Of a stretch of 64,000 nt of DNA, positions 23,506 through 33,754 are shown in pieces (positions within the stretch are counted from its first letter, which is position 1; every line of letters starts with the position of its first letter). The DNA comes from Pelobates cultripes (taxonomy: Eukaryota; Chordata; Amphibia; Anura; Pelobatidae): the NCBI GenBank assembly GCA_933207985.1, contig OW240913.1, positions 274,709,083-274,773,082 on the forward strand, written 5' to 3'. A program made the translations under genes and the position numbers. The notes below the pieces were generated by a model. That model searched no databases, was not told the DNA's origin, and saw only the letters and a list, made by a program, of their open reading frames with translations.

Positions 23506-25169
23506 TTATTGCTGCGGCACCTGTGGTTGTTGCTGCGGTTGCACAGGTAGTTCTGCAATTGGAGCTATCCCTAAAAAAGGATTTCTGGCAAAGACTTGGT
23601 TAATCTTTGTCATTTCCTCCATTAATTTGCCCATCTGGTCTGTCAATTGACCAACCTGACGACGCAAATTATTTCCCCCATTGCCGTTTTGTCTTTGCCC
23701 ATTAGAATTTGGCTGGGATGGCTGAGACTGTTGGGAGTTATTGGAAGCAGATTGGTTATTTCTGTTTCCATATCTCCTATTTCCCTGAGGATTCCTTCTC
23801 CATTGGGAATTGCTTTGGTTCTTATTAACCCAGGGGCGTTTATTCCCATTGGCATTGGATTTTTCAGAGTTATTTTCAGAGGAATTTGCAGAATTGCTTC
23901 TAGTGTTTTCCTGTTTCTGAGGTTTTGGTGTTTTCAAAACCTCGGAATAGGTTCTCTTTTTCTGTTGGGTTTCTAAACCTAACTGAATTTTAGTCTCTGA
24001 TACCATTTTATCACCAGGTTTCTTAACCTTTGGCTGATTTTCGTCATGTGCATGGTGTATAGTATACAATTTCATGCACTGACTGACTAGCCATTCTAAT
24101 GGTAACTTACAATCGTAATCTCTTGCGAGATTCATTTGTATGTTTACTGGCATGGCATGAAAATACAGATCTTTGAAGTCTGTGCTTTCATACCTGGGTT
24201 TTCTTTGGGCCACGGAGTATGCATTTTTAAGAATTATTAAAAATTCTCTGGGGCTTTGATCTGGACGGCACTTTAAGTTATAAAGCGCCTTCTTTGCAGA
24301 AGCAATGGTTTTATACTTACCATATTCCATGATTATTTCATATTTCATCTTGGACCAGGACATTAACTGTATAGCTTGAAGACTTTCTAGATAAACACGA
24401 CACATTGAATCAAAGGTCCATGTAATGAACCATTTCTTATGAATGTCATCATACATGCCCAATGAATTCATTGCTCTATCATAATTTTCCAGATGTTCAG
24501 ATATGTTTCCTGAACCTCTAGAAAATTGTGGGACAGTCTCTCTAAGGAATTTAATAACCTTTGGCGTTTCATAAACAGGCGTCGTTGATTTACGACCTCT
24601 GTTTCTGTGTTTGGGTAAACGTCTATGCGATCTGTCTGCTGAAGAGGAATTAGACCCATACAACAGTGCAGATGGCATATCAGTTACATGGCCTTCAGAG
24701 TGGACAGTGCAATCACTTTCACTCCCATCGCTCTGAGCTTCTTGTTCACTGTCACAATTCTGATCAGCATCAGAATTCTGCCAGTGAACAGAACCATGTC
24801 TGTTTTCATTCCTATCACCTTGAATCTGATTCCCTCTGTCAAGCATGGCCAGGACAGTCTTTTCAAACTGTTCTGCCCATGATTGCCAAGAACCTACAGG
24901 TGTTTTCTCAGAATTACTCACCTCTTTTCTTAGAGACTGTTTTATGAAAACCTGGTCTGGTGTGTGAATATCAGGGAATTGAGAAGAATCACTTGGGTCT
25001 TTTCCCAGTAATTTTTCACTTCCCTTTTGATATTCATCTAGCTGCATCTGTATCTGTTTTATCTGTTGATCATAATCATCCACCATTTTGTTCATTCTTT
25101 CCAGTTTATTAACAAGGTCAGAATTTAGAGCCTGAAGGAGATTATTTTCATCAGACAAAGTGTTGAACC
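23506..25169 (-). pseudogene. gag, C-terminal two-thirds (copy A, cut by the gap)
   Basis: Open from the assembly gap to a stop at 23506-23508. It holds part of a coiled coil (25169-24960), an acidic/Ser-rich hinge, a capsid-like segment with a 'QSPREF' motif resembling the major homology region (near 24230-24260), and a basic Asn/Gln/Arg/Gly-rich tail. There is no CCHC zinc knuckle, so RNA binding would rest on the basic tail, as in foamy viruses. Gag would form the particle shell. The N-terminus is missing at the gap and the segment upstream of about 24965 differs clearly from the matching part of copy B. Confidence 0.8.
23572..23578 (-). promoter_or_regulatory. Slippery heptamer TTTTTTA for -1 ribosomal frameshifting
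   Basis: On the minus strand TTTTTTA sits in the gag frame as CCT TTT TTA. The overlapping -1 frame runs open into the protease linker and protease, while gag stops about 65 nt later. UUUUUUA is a well-known -1 slippery sequence. A downstream stimulatory structure was not resolved. In copy B one T is lost (26666-26671). Confidence 0.75.
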
Positions 25170-25269
25170 NNNNNNNNNNNNNNNNNNNNNNNNNNNNNNN
25201 NNNNNNNNNNNNNNNNNNNNNNNNNNNNNNNNNNNNNNNNNNNNNNNNNNNNNNNNNNNNNNNNNNNNN
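25170..25269. other. Assembly gap (100 N)
   Basis: Exactly 100 N, the conventional placeholder for a gap of unknown length, placed between two copies of gag/pro. Any reading frame running through it is not real. Confidence 1.
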
Positions 25270-26684
25270 TAAATGTTTAACTGTCTTATTTCCGATGGAA
25301 ATAGATAGTAAACATTTTGCTATCACATTGTAACTCTCTGATTCGCCATCCAGATTCTGGATCCACCTGTCATGTGGGGAAGCGTACCTGATCATTTTAG
25401 GATTAGCGATCTGCTTTAACAGACTTCTGCTAATATAGCTGTTCTCACTCTGTAAGTCCAGCTTTGCATTCCTACTTCTTCCTAAGTCATGTATTTGCAT
25501 AGGAAAGAATAAGTTGTTATTAACCCTTTCAATTCTGGCAAGGAATTGAGCATGACCTGCCAGATCTACAGATTCAACATAGTCCCTGTGGAGAGAAATG
25601 GTTAAAACATCACCTTCCAGAGAGACATTCTGGATCCTCTCTGGAGCAATTCTTATGGAATGCTCATCTACAGGCGCGATTACATCATTCACCTGCAGGA
25701 TAGTCACGTCAGGTGACTGACTATTCCTAAAATGTACCTCAATCGAGTCAGGTCTTTCTTCTATCACATGGCAGTTACGATCAGATTGAACATGTGATTT
25801 CTCATAGGTTATGGGAACCTTAGCTTGTGACCATACAATTCCATTTACACAGTCAATAATTGTGTTAAGTCTTCTGAGTATGTCTATACCCAGAATCAGT
25901 CGGTCATAGGGAGATCTACCACTATTACCGGGTGTCTAAAGGTTTTGTTACCTATTTTAAACTTTAACCAGGTATTGCCAATAACATGAAGGGCATTTCC
26001 TCCTACACTCAACAGAGCATTGGGGAAACCTTTTAGCTTCGGCTTATCCGTTGCTAAGTCCATTACCTGCTGGAAGTAGGTATTGGATAAGATAGTGGCT
26101 TGTGAACCAGTATCTATTAACCCTTTAAAAGGCTGGGGTAGCGAATCCTGTATTTCTACAGACATGTAGTACCTTCCTTCATGTTCTTCTAATTCACATA
26201 AGAATTTAGAATGTGTCAACATATTACTTGTTTTCCATACATTACCGGTCACAGCAGTAGTTTCTACCTGTACTGAGGAATGCTCAGTCTTACCCACAGG
26301 CCCATCCTTCTTAGGAATATCTTGAACTGTCAAGTGGGAACTAGTGGTCGGCATCTCATCAGTTAACCCTTTCAGGTCTGGATCCTGGAAACTTGTGGCT
26401 GCTGGGGCTATTTTAGCCTTTGGCTGAAATGAAAAAACAGAGGAACACGTCGCGCCTCCTTCACCCGGAAGTGAAGTGACGGTATAGGCAATAGGTTTTC
26501 TAACACAACTATTGTTTGTTTGACTGTTAGTACTTGGAAAGGAAACAGGGTTAGGCATTACATCTACTGATAACCTAGCCTGTTTAGTCACAGTGGCTAT
26601 TATTGCTGCGGCACCTGTTGTTGTTGCTGCGGTTGCACAGGTAGTTCTGCAATTGGAGCTATCCCTAAAAAGGATTTCTGGCAA
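25270..26684 (-). pseudogene. Protease region (copy B): linker, active protease, partial second domain
   Basis: Second copy of the 22196-23580 region, differing at scattered positions. It has the intact 4-bp and 16-bp stretches missing from copy A, but a 1-bp deletion near 25912 shifts the frame after the LIDTGS protease (catalytic Asp near 26130). The catalysis-deficient second domain (about 25270-25515) is cut by the gap. The linker is rich in Ser, Thr and Pro. Confidence 0.8.
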
Positions 26685-27860
26685 AGACTTCGTTAATCTT
26701 TGTCATTCCCTCCATTAATTTGCCCATCTGGTCTGTCAATTGACCAACCTGACGACACAAATTATTTCCCCCATTGCCGTTTTGTCTTTGCCCATTAGAA
26801 TTTGGCTGGGATGGCTGAGACTGTTGGGAGTTACTGGAAGCAGATTGGTTATTGCTGTTTCCATATCTCCTATTTCCCTGAGGATTCCTTCTCCATTGGG
26901 AATTGCCTTGGTTTTTATTAACCCAGGGGCGTTTATTCCCATTGGCATTGGATTTTTCAGAGTTATTAGAGGAGTTTGCAGAATTGCTTCTGGTGTTTTC
27001 CTGTTTCTGAGGTTTTGGTGTTTTCAAAACCTCGGAAAAGGTCCTCTTTTTCTGTTGGGTTTCTAAACCTAACTGAATTTTAGTCTCTGTCACCATTTTA
27101 TCACCAGGTTTCTTAACCTTTGGCTGATTTTCGTCATGTGCATGGTGTATAGTGTACAACTTCATGCACTGACTGACTAGCCATTCTAATGGTAACTTAC
27201 AATCATAATCTCTTGCGAGATTCATTTGTATGTTTACCGGCATGGCATGAAAATACAGATCTTTGAAGTCTGTGCTTTCATACCTGGGTTTTCTTTGGGC
27301 CACGGAGTATGCATTTTTAAGAATTATTAAAAATTCTCTGGGGCTTTGTTCTGGACGGCACTTTAAGTTATAAAGCGCCTTCTTTGCAGAGGCAATGGTT
27401 TTATACTTACCATATTCCATGATTATTTCATATTTAATCTTGGACCAGGACATTAACTGTATAGCTTGAAGACTTTCTAGATAAACACGGCACATTGAAT
27501 CAAAGGTCCATGTAATGAACCATTTCTTATGAATGTCATCATACATGCCCAATGAATTCATTGCTCTATCATAATTTTCCAGATGTTCAGATATGTTTCC
27601 TGAACCTCTAGAAAATTGTGGGACAGTCTCTCTAAGGAATTTGATGACCTTTGGTGTTTCATAAACAGGCGTCGTTGATTTACGATCTCTGTTTCTGTGT
27701 TTGGGTAAACGTCTATGCGATCTGTCTGCTGAAGAGGAATTAGACCCGTACAACAGTGCAGATGGCATATCAGTTACATGGCCTTCAGAGTGGACAGTGC
27801 AATCACTTTCACTCCCATCACTCTGAGCTTCTTGTTCACTGTCACAACTCTGATCTGCAA
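26665..27860 (-). pseudogene. gag, C-terminal part (copy B), frameshifted
   Basis: Carries the acidic hinge, the capsid-like segment with QSPREF, and the basic Asn/Gln-rich tail without a zinc knuckle, nearly identical to copy A. Loss of one T at 26666-26671 turns the slippery site into TTTTTA and creates an immediate TAG in the gag frame. A 5-bp deletion near 27855 relative to copy A separates it from the N-terminal half. Confidence 0.8.
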
Positions 27861-28633
27861 TTCTGCCAGTGTACAGAACCATGTCTGTTTTCATTCCTAT
27901 CACCTTGAATCTGATTCTTTCTGTCAAGCTTGGCCAGGACAGTCTTTTCAAACTGTTCTGCCCAAGATTGCCAAGAATCTATAGGTGTTTTCTCAGAATT
28001 ACTCACATCTTTACTTAGAGACTGTTTTATGAAAACCTGGTTTGGTGTGGGAAAACCATAATAAGGAGGGGATTTACAGATAGTCTTTTCTTGCATTTTT
28101 GTGCAACTTTTTGGCACAGAATGATGACTACCAACCTCACTGTCTAATTTCTGACTCTCCTTTTCATACTCATCCAATTGCATTTTAAGCTGATTTATTT
28201 CCTGTGCATATTTATCCATCAAAGCTTTCATTTCTTTTTCATGATCAGCCTGACGAGTTTTATGCTCAGCAAGTAAATCTTGGTATTTCCCATTTTGAAT
28301 GCCCAAATCATCACTGTACGTGTCCAATTTGGCATTCAATGACTTGTTTTCATCACACACCTTAAGAAGTGCTGTCATAAAGAAAGGCCAAGAGTGTATT
28401 ATGTACGCCATTTTCCTTTCTATGTTCTTTTGTTCAGCAATTTCTTTAAGATATATGATGATGTGTTCATCAGTTAGAATGGTTTGTTTAGCTTCCCATT
28501 CTATGCTTTTCAACCAAACCTCATAGGTTGCATCATTTTTCATATGTTTATGAATATGAACTAGAGCATGTTTTCTTAGGTCTTCAATTATTTCAGTATT
28601 ATCTGTTACAGATTTATCACTGCCACTGGCCAT
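27842..28633 (-). pseudogene. gag, N-terminal half (copy B)
   Basis: Starts at the ATG 28631-28633 (MASGSDK), the better start because it follows the leader; an in-frame ATG 66 bp upstream precedes a hydrophobic, leader-like stretch. The first 100 residues are helical and matrix-like, followed by a long coiled coil rich in Lys, Glu and Asp (about residues 110-190), then a Ser-rich hinge. The frame ends early because of the 5-bp deletion near 27855. Compared with copy A the coiled coil is about 30 residues longer and the hinge sequence is different. Confidence 0.75.
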
Positions 28634-28752
28634 TTTTATTTTTATTTTATTGATTAATCTCAATACAAAACTCTTTTCTATATTAAGATTAAATTGCATG
28701 AATTACACCAATATTATTATTATATATGAAATACAATTTCAACTTAAACGAT

Positions 28753-28770
28753 CTCAGCACCGTGCCTCCA
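28753..28770 (-). promoter_or_regulatory. Putative primer-binding site
   Basis: On the minus strand the LTR end CCCCACA is followed by TAT and then TGGAGGCACGGTGCTGAG. Starting with TGG, the complement of tRNA CCA, fits a primer site; the first six bases match a tRNA-Gln type but the rest does not, so the tRNA is unresolved. Confidence 0.55.
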
Positions 28771-28773
28771 ATA

Positions 28774-29287
28774 TGTGGGGATATTTATGGGATAATAATA
28801 GTAACAGTGAGAATTGCCCACTAATTCAATTCTCAGATCCCAAAGAACGTTTATCGTGTTAAGTGGAATGTATTTCATATAATTAATATCACAATGTATA
28901 AAAATAGATTTTATTTATATGACAAATTAATTAATAATAATATTATGCAACATGCATGACAGTAATCAATGAATATCCAGTATAAAATGGTATGCAATAC
29001 AAAGGAATGGGTATTACGTTTCAATGGCTAAACGGCATTATCTGTCAAGACTTCTACGATTTATGATTAGCTTTCACAGACTGAAAGTTAAACTTTTCAC
29101 AGAAGAACAGAATTCCTCAGAGTGCAGCGTAAGGTCGTAAAGTTTAGCAGACAGTTAGAATAACCCTTTCAATGCTGGCTAGATCTCCTAGGTATTTAAG
29201 ATCTATTCTTATGTAATTTTTAAATAAAATAACATTTAAACCAGTTTAAATTCATTTTCTTAAACCATCCATAAGAGAATTTACCAT
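28774..29287 (-). repeat. 5' LTR remnant (R-U5 side only)
   Basis: Matches the last 514 bp of the 3' LTR (15049-15562) with about five small differences. The upstream two-thirds of the LTR is missing and replaced by an inverted copy of its own end. Confidence 0.85.
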
Positions 29288-29498
29288 TTTATACTGGATA
29301 TTCATTGATTACTGTCATGCATGTTGCATAATATTATTATTATTGATTGTCATATAAATAAAATCTATTTTTATACATTGTGATATTAATTATATGAAAT
29401 ACATTCCACTTAACACGATAAACATTCTTTGGGATCTGAGAATTGAATTAGTGGGCAATTCTCACTGTTACGATTATTATCCCATAAATATCCCCACA
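29285..29498 (+). repeat. Inverted copy of the LTR end (snapback palindrome arm)
   Basis: Reverse complement of 28774-28990 over about 214 bp with very few differences, giving a palindrome with a spacer of about 295 bp. The switch point shares CCATT..TATA with the LTR, suggesting a microhomology-guided template switch. Confidence 0.85.
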
Positions 29499-30807
29499 CT
29501 AATAAACTCTTCATACATTTTTCAGTTTCTGTAGTTAGCGGATGTCTAAAACCATTGCAAGCCAACTTCTGCAGCTTATTTTAATTTATGTGAAAAATAT
29601 TGTACATCTGCTAATTGAGATAATGAATAATGAGAATGATTATGCAAGCTTTGAAAAGTACTGATAATGACTGACTGTGAATGATAATTAGGGATTGTAG
29701 TAAATTTTAATTTGCAGTCGTGTTTACATCTGTACTGTGTATTTTCACTATTTCCAGAAAAATTATTTTGTGTTAAAATAAATGAATTTCCACGCGGTTT
29801 ACTATTGTGAGTATATCATTATGATTTACTTTTTTCAGCAGAGCTCCCTGTTTTATCATTTGATTGGATGTATTTCCCCATCACAATTCTTTGATATATT
29901 TTGTGATTGCTGCTATATCAGGCTTATTTTTCATGTACCTCTTGAATCTGATGTATTTGTATGTGGGAGGAGGCTAGCAGTAAGGAAATATACTTTAAAG
30001 AAATCTTCCAACCACAAACCCCAGAAAACCTGCAGGTTCCACTTTGAAATTATTTTTAAAGGCTGAAGCTCCTCGTGTAGCTTCTCATTTGTAAACCAAT
30101 TTTGTCTCTAGAGCCAGCGATATTCTTATTGTCAGAGGGTAAAAGCATTCCCTAACTGGAAAGAGCAAGGCAATGAATACCTATTACCCCCGAGCAGAAG
30201 ATCATTACTTATTTAATATTACTTTTATGATCTTGAATAGACTGCTATTTACCTTACACTGAAGCATGTCTATTGTTTGAACTCGTATAACTTCAAAAAG
30301 GGCTACGCAGTCAATTGAGTATTTACATCTGGAGGCCGGCAAGGCTAATGGGCTTTATAATTTGTCTATGTAGCCACAGGACATTGATTTTGATGTAATA
30401 GAATTTGTGACCGATATGCAGTGTATGGGAAAATATAAATAATGTATAGCTTTAGAAGGAGCAAAGAACAAACCATATTGTGAGTAAACATAGAATAAGC
30501 TAGTTTATTTATTTACACTGAACAATTAAGCCCTGTGCCCTAACTCCCACTACTTTTGGGCAACAGCAATGGCTTGAGTATTCATCAGCTTACATACATA
30601 GTAAAAAACAACAAACAAAAAAAAGTTACCTGTGCACTATCCCAAATTCCTATGCACATTTAAATAACTGGAGGAATAATTCCAGTGGCCATTAAAGTGT
30701 AAGCTCACCTTGTCCGCCAAAGCAAACCAATTAGGTGAGCCCTACACTAACAATGCAAAAGGCAAAATCTCTAATAAGACAACAAATATTCTTAAATTAT
30801 CCCTACA
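29499..30807. other. Unassigned intergenic DNA
   Basis: No gene or repeat recognised. Short frames at 29782-30066 lack any family feature. Confidence 0.45.
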
Positions 30808-30915
30808 GCAGGGCTTGACACATCCCAGGTGCCAGGTGTCTGGAATTTGTTGGACTATTCAGCTCCCGAGGTGGTCGACTGCCTATGAGTGGAGGTGGCT
30901 GGCCGGCTCATAAAG

Positions 30916-31395
30916 ATATAAAAAACAAGAAAAAATGTTGATAACTTAACTTAATTAATCAATCAACGGCTTCCCAAAGTAACCCTCCCAGTTGGTCACT
31001 GATAAGTAGACGTATGGAATATAGAAAAAAATGGGATACAGCTGCAAACCTAAAAAGATATGAAAAACAAAATAACATAGTGTAGTATCCTCTTAAACAG
31101 TGTATGATGTGCCAATATAATGCACTCACAGAATGTCAGGATAACAATCGCCTGTGGGGTCTTTTACTTAGTCCCTGAGGAGGTTCCAATATTGGAAGAA
31201 ACACATAGGACTTATTTTTGTCTTATATATTTTTTAACCATTGGCAATAAATTAAGTTTTTTTTTATTTTATCATTTTCCTGATTACTGCTTTGTCCAAA
31301 CTCCTGAATATTAAAAAAAGGAAGGAGAGGAGGATTCCTATTTAGCCCCCCCAGTGCTATCGGAGGAGGCACCCTACAGGCGATTGTTATCCTGG
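30916..31395 (+). mobile_element. 480-bp insertion with 12-bp target duplication
   Basis: CGGCTCATAAAG flanks it exactly on both sides (30904-30915 and 31396-31407). The insert has inner inverted repeats (about 31138-31160 and 31371-31393, GGATAACAATCGCCTGT) and a hammerhead-like motif at 31170-31212. A target duplication this long suggests target-primed retrotransposition, for instance a Penelope-like or retrozyme-like unit. No protein is encoded. Confidence 0.6.
31170..31212 (+). ncRNA. Hammerhead-ribozyme-like motif, best of three
   Basis: AGTCC, CTGAGGA (31175-31181), GG, TTCC, 6-nt loop, GGAA, GAAAC (31198-31202), ACATA, GGACT. Stem I is a perfect 5-bp AGUCC/GGACU around the core; stem II pairs UUCC/GGAA. 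The stem III segment CACA and the missing C before GAAA look like CpG decay of a CGCG-type form. UA would be the cleavage dinucleotide. Confidence 0.5.
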
Positions 31396-32340
31396 CGGCT
31401 CATAAAGAGCATGGGCGTGCATGCAAGCGGGAGGCCGGCCAGCTCAGTCAAAGCACATGCATGAGGTCGGTTGGCCTGCTGAGAGAGAGCATGAGCTTGC
31501 GCACGGGCGGGAGGCTCCTGGAGGATTGAGGTAGATGAGGTGGCTGTAACCTCCCTGTGCTGCTCCCTCGTGCACCCTACAAAAATGTTGGGTGCCGGAA
31601 TATGACTTCATTCTGGCCCGGCATCACTAAACAGCGCTTTAGGGAGCAAAACAGGGAGATGACTGAAGCCCCAGTGGACCACAGGGAAAGCCGAACCACT
31701 CCAGCTCTCCCAAAGGTAGGGAGACTGGGTGCAGAGCCAAATTAACATTGGGCTGATGGAGCTGCATTGTTTTAAAAAAAAAAAGTATTTTTTTTTCTAT
31801 GCTCTTTACAAGCTCTTGCTTAAGTATAGAAACTTAAGAGGGATGTAGGGGAACAAAACTTGTGTGGACTAGCTGACAATGAAATTAGTTAAGGTTAAGC
31901 TGACTGCGCACTTTACAAATGCTCTTGCTGCTTCAGTTTCTCTAACACTGTGGCATGTCCCCTTTCTTCTACACTCACTACATACACCATATCTCTGTCC
32001 CAGACTGCATAACAGAAGCTTCTGCCTGCTAGTAAGAAGAAAAGGAGAGGAGTGGACAAGTGAGTGCTAGGGGACAGTTCTTAGAAAGTGTTGAGTGAGC
32101 ACATCATTAGACTCATTTAAGCCAAGTTTAGGATGCTGTCTGCATGGTATGCCCTTTGTTGGCCAGCATGCATGATTGGCAGGCAGCCTGTCATGCATTT
32201 ACACCAGGCTGACCTTCTAATTCGTCAGGTAGACACACACCCCTTTTGTCCATGTTCGCCCCTTTAGGCGGTTCTGGTTATGTGACTCGCATCAGTTTTA
32301 TCCCTGTAGCGACAGACAATCAGCTTCACCCATGTCTGTT

Positions 32341-32450
32341 AGTAAGTGTGTGTGTGTCCGTCAGTGAGTGGGTCACTGAATGAGTGCATGTGTGTGTGTC
32401 TGGCAGTGAGTGAGTGCATGTGTTTGTCTGTCAGTGAGTGTGTGTGTTCA
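32341..32450. repeat. TG-rich minisatellite (GTCAGTGAGTG unit)
   Basis: Tandem, imperfect units of the form gtgtgtctgtcagtgagtg. The same unit occurs inside the hAT elements at 45695-45890 and 49273-50130. Confidence 0.7.
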
Positions 32451-32459
32451 AGTGACCGG

Positions 32460-32852
32460 TCCCCCTCCAATCACATGGGAAAGAGTTTTTTTACTTACCT
32501 TTTTTCCCCATGCTGTGGTGATCCTGCCGTGCTGGCCCTGGGAGCCTATTGTGCATGTGTGGCAAAATGCCACGCTGCATCAATCAGCATCTCCTCATAG
32601 AGATGCATTGAATCAATGCATCTCTATGGGGAACGTTTAGCACCTAAATCTAGATGCTTCACACTGCAGCACTGACCCAGGATGCACTCTAGAAACCGTC
32701 TGAGTGACTGTCAGTAGAAGTGTTACTAGGCAACAATGTAAATAATGCCTTTTTTTTCTGAAAAGGCAGTGTTTACATTGAAAAGTGTGCAGGAACAGGT
32801 TATAGACATGAGAACAACTGTAGTGGTTCGGGTGACTATAGTGTCCCTTTAA
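32460..32852. mobile_element. T2-like MITE, left end truncated
   Basis: Ends CTATAGTGTCCCTTTAA and carries the inner blocks 'CTCATAGAGATGCATTGAATCAATGCATCTCTATG' (split here for length: a palindrome at 32596-32629) and 'GGCAGTGTTTACATTG' shared with 59126-59656 and 60787-61379. Confidence 0.7.
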
Positions 32853-33255
32853 TAATTGTATTTTTGACATTCAAAAACCTGGCTCCTAACTTTTTTTGCT
32901 GGCTCTTAGATTCCAAGCAAATTTGTCAAACCCTGATTTATATATATATGTGTGTATATATATATACACAGGAGATACTCGAAAACTTTGAATATCGTGA
33001 AAAAGTTCATTTATTTCAGTAATGTAACGTAAAAGGGGAAACTAATATGAGATAGACGCATTACATGCAAAGCAAGATAGTTCCAAGCTGTGATTTGTCA
33101 TAAGTGCGATGATTATGGCTTACAGCTCATGAAAACCCCAAATCCACAATCTCAGTAAATTAGAATATAGTGAAAAGGTGCACTATTCTAGGTTCACAGT
33201 GTCCCACTCTAATCAGCTAAGTTAGCCATAACACCTACAAAGGGTTTCTGAGCCT

Positions 33256-33718
33256 TTAAAGGACCACTCTAGGCACCCAGACCACTTCAGCTTAATGAAG
33301 TGGTCTGGGTGCCAGGTCCCTCTAGGATTAACCCTTTTTTTTAATAAACATAGCAGTTTCAGAGAAACTGCTATGTTTATAAATGAGTTAATCCAGCCTC
33401 TTAAGCCTCTAGTGGCTGTCTCATTGACAGCCGCTAGAGGCGTTTGCGTGCTTCTCACTGTGAAAATCACCGTGAGAAGACGCCAGCGTCCATAGGAAAG
33501 CAGTATGAACGCTTTCCTATAAGACTGAATGCGCGCGGAGCTCCTGGGAGGAGAGGAGGAGGAGAGCTCCCCGCCCGGCGCTGGAAAAAAGGTAAGTTTT
33601 AACCCTTTCCTCGCCATCCAGCCCAGCGGGAGTGGGACCCTGAGGGTGGGGGCACTCTCAGGGCACTATAGTGCCAGGAAAACGAGTATGTTTTCCTGGC
33701 ACTATAGTGGTCTTTTAA
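33256..33718. mobile_element. T2-like MITE nested in the Tc1 element
   Basis: Starts TTAAAGGACCACTCTAGG and ends ACTATAGTGGTCTTTTAA; the TTAA is duplicated at 33256-33259 and 33715-33718. Contains internal palindromes (CCAGACCACTTC.../...GAAGTGGTCTGG). Near-copy of 46355-46805. Confidence 0.85.
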
Positions 33719-33754
33719 ATGGTCTCTCAGTCTGGTTCAGTAGGAATCACAATC

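Larger units (their letters stand above)
15049..29498 (-). mobile_element. Endogenous retrovirus-like LTR element (complete layout, defective, with assembly gap)
   Basis: Reading on the minus strand the order is truncated 5' LTR (28774-29287), primer site, gag, protease, reverse transcriptase, RNase H, integrase, env-like gene, purine tract, 3' LTR (15049-16616). The two LTR copies differ at only about five places over some 510 bp, so the insertion is young. A 100-N gap at 25170-25269 lies where gag/pro is present twice. Two RNase H domains, the first degenerate, and an env-like gene fit retroviruses or their sister lineages better than ordinary Ty3/Gypsy elements; vertebrate lokiretrovirus-like elements are a hypothesis to test. 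All genes carry frameshifts or stops, and no matching target duplication is seen (tctga lies outside the 3' LTR, ctaat beyond the 5' side). Confidence 0.9.
30808..32935. mobile_element. Probable nonautonomous hAT-like composite element
   Basis: Left end CAGGGCTTGACACAT and right end TTTGTCAAACCCTG are inverted over about 12 bp, and both are followed inward by CCAGGTGCCAG / CTGGCTCCTAA-type sequence. The inside holds a 480-bp insertion, GC-rich segments, a TG minisatellite (32341-32450) and a T2-like MITE. The flanking octamers do not match, so the ends may belong to two fragments. Confidence 0.4.

Noticed and set aside
23506..25767. A 753-codon frame spanning gag and the second protease domain
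   Set aside because: It runs through the 100 N gap; the join is artificial and the two sides come from different copies.
30808..32935. Firm hAT call with target duplication
   Set aside because: Ends look inverted but flanking octamers (ccctacag and atttatat) do not match; kept only as probable.
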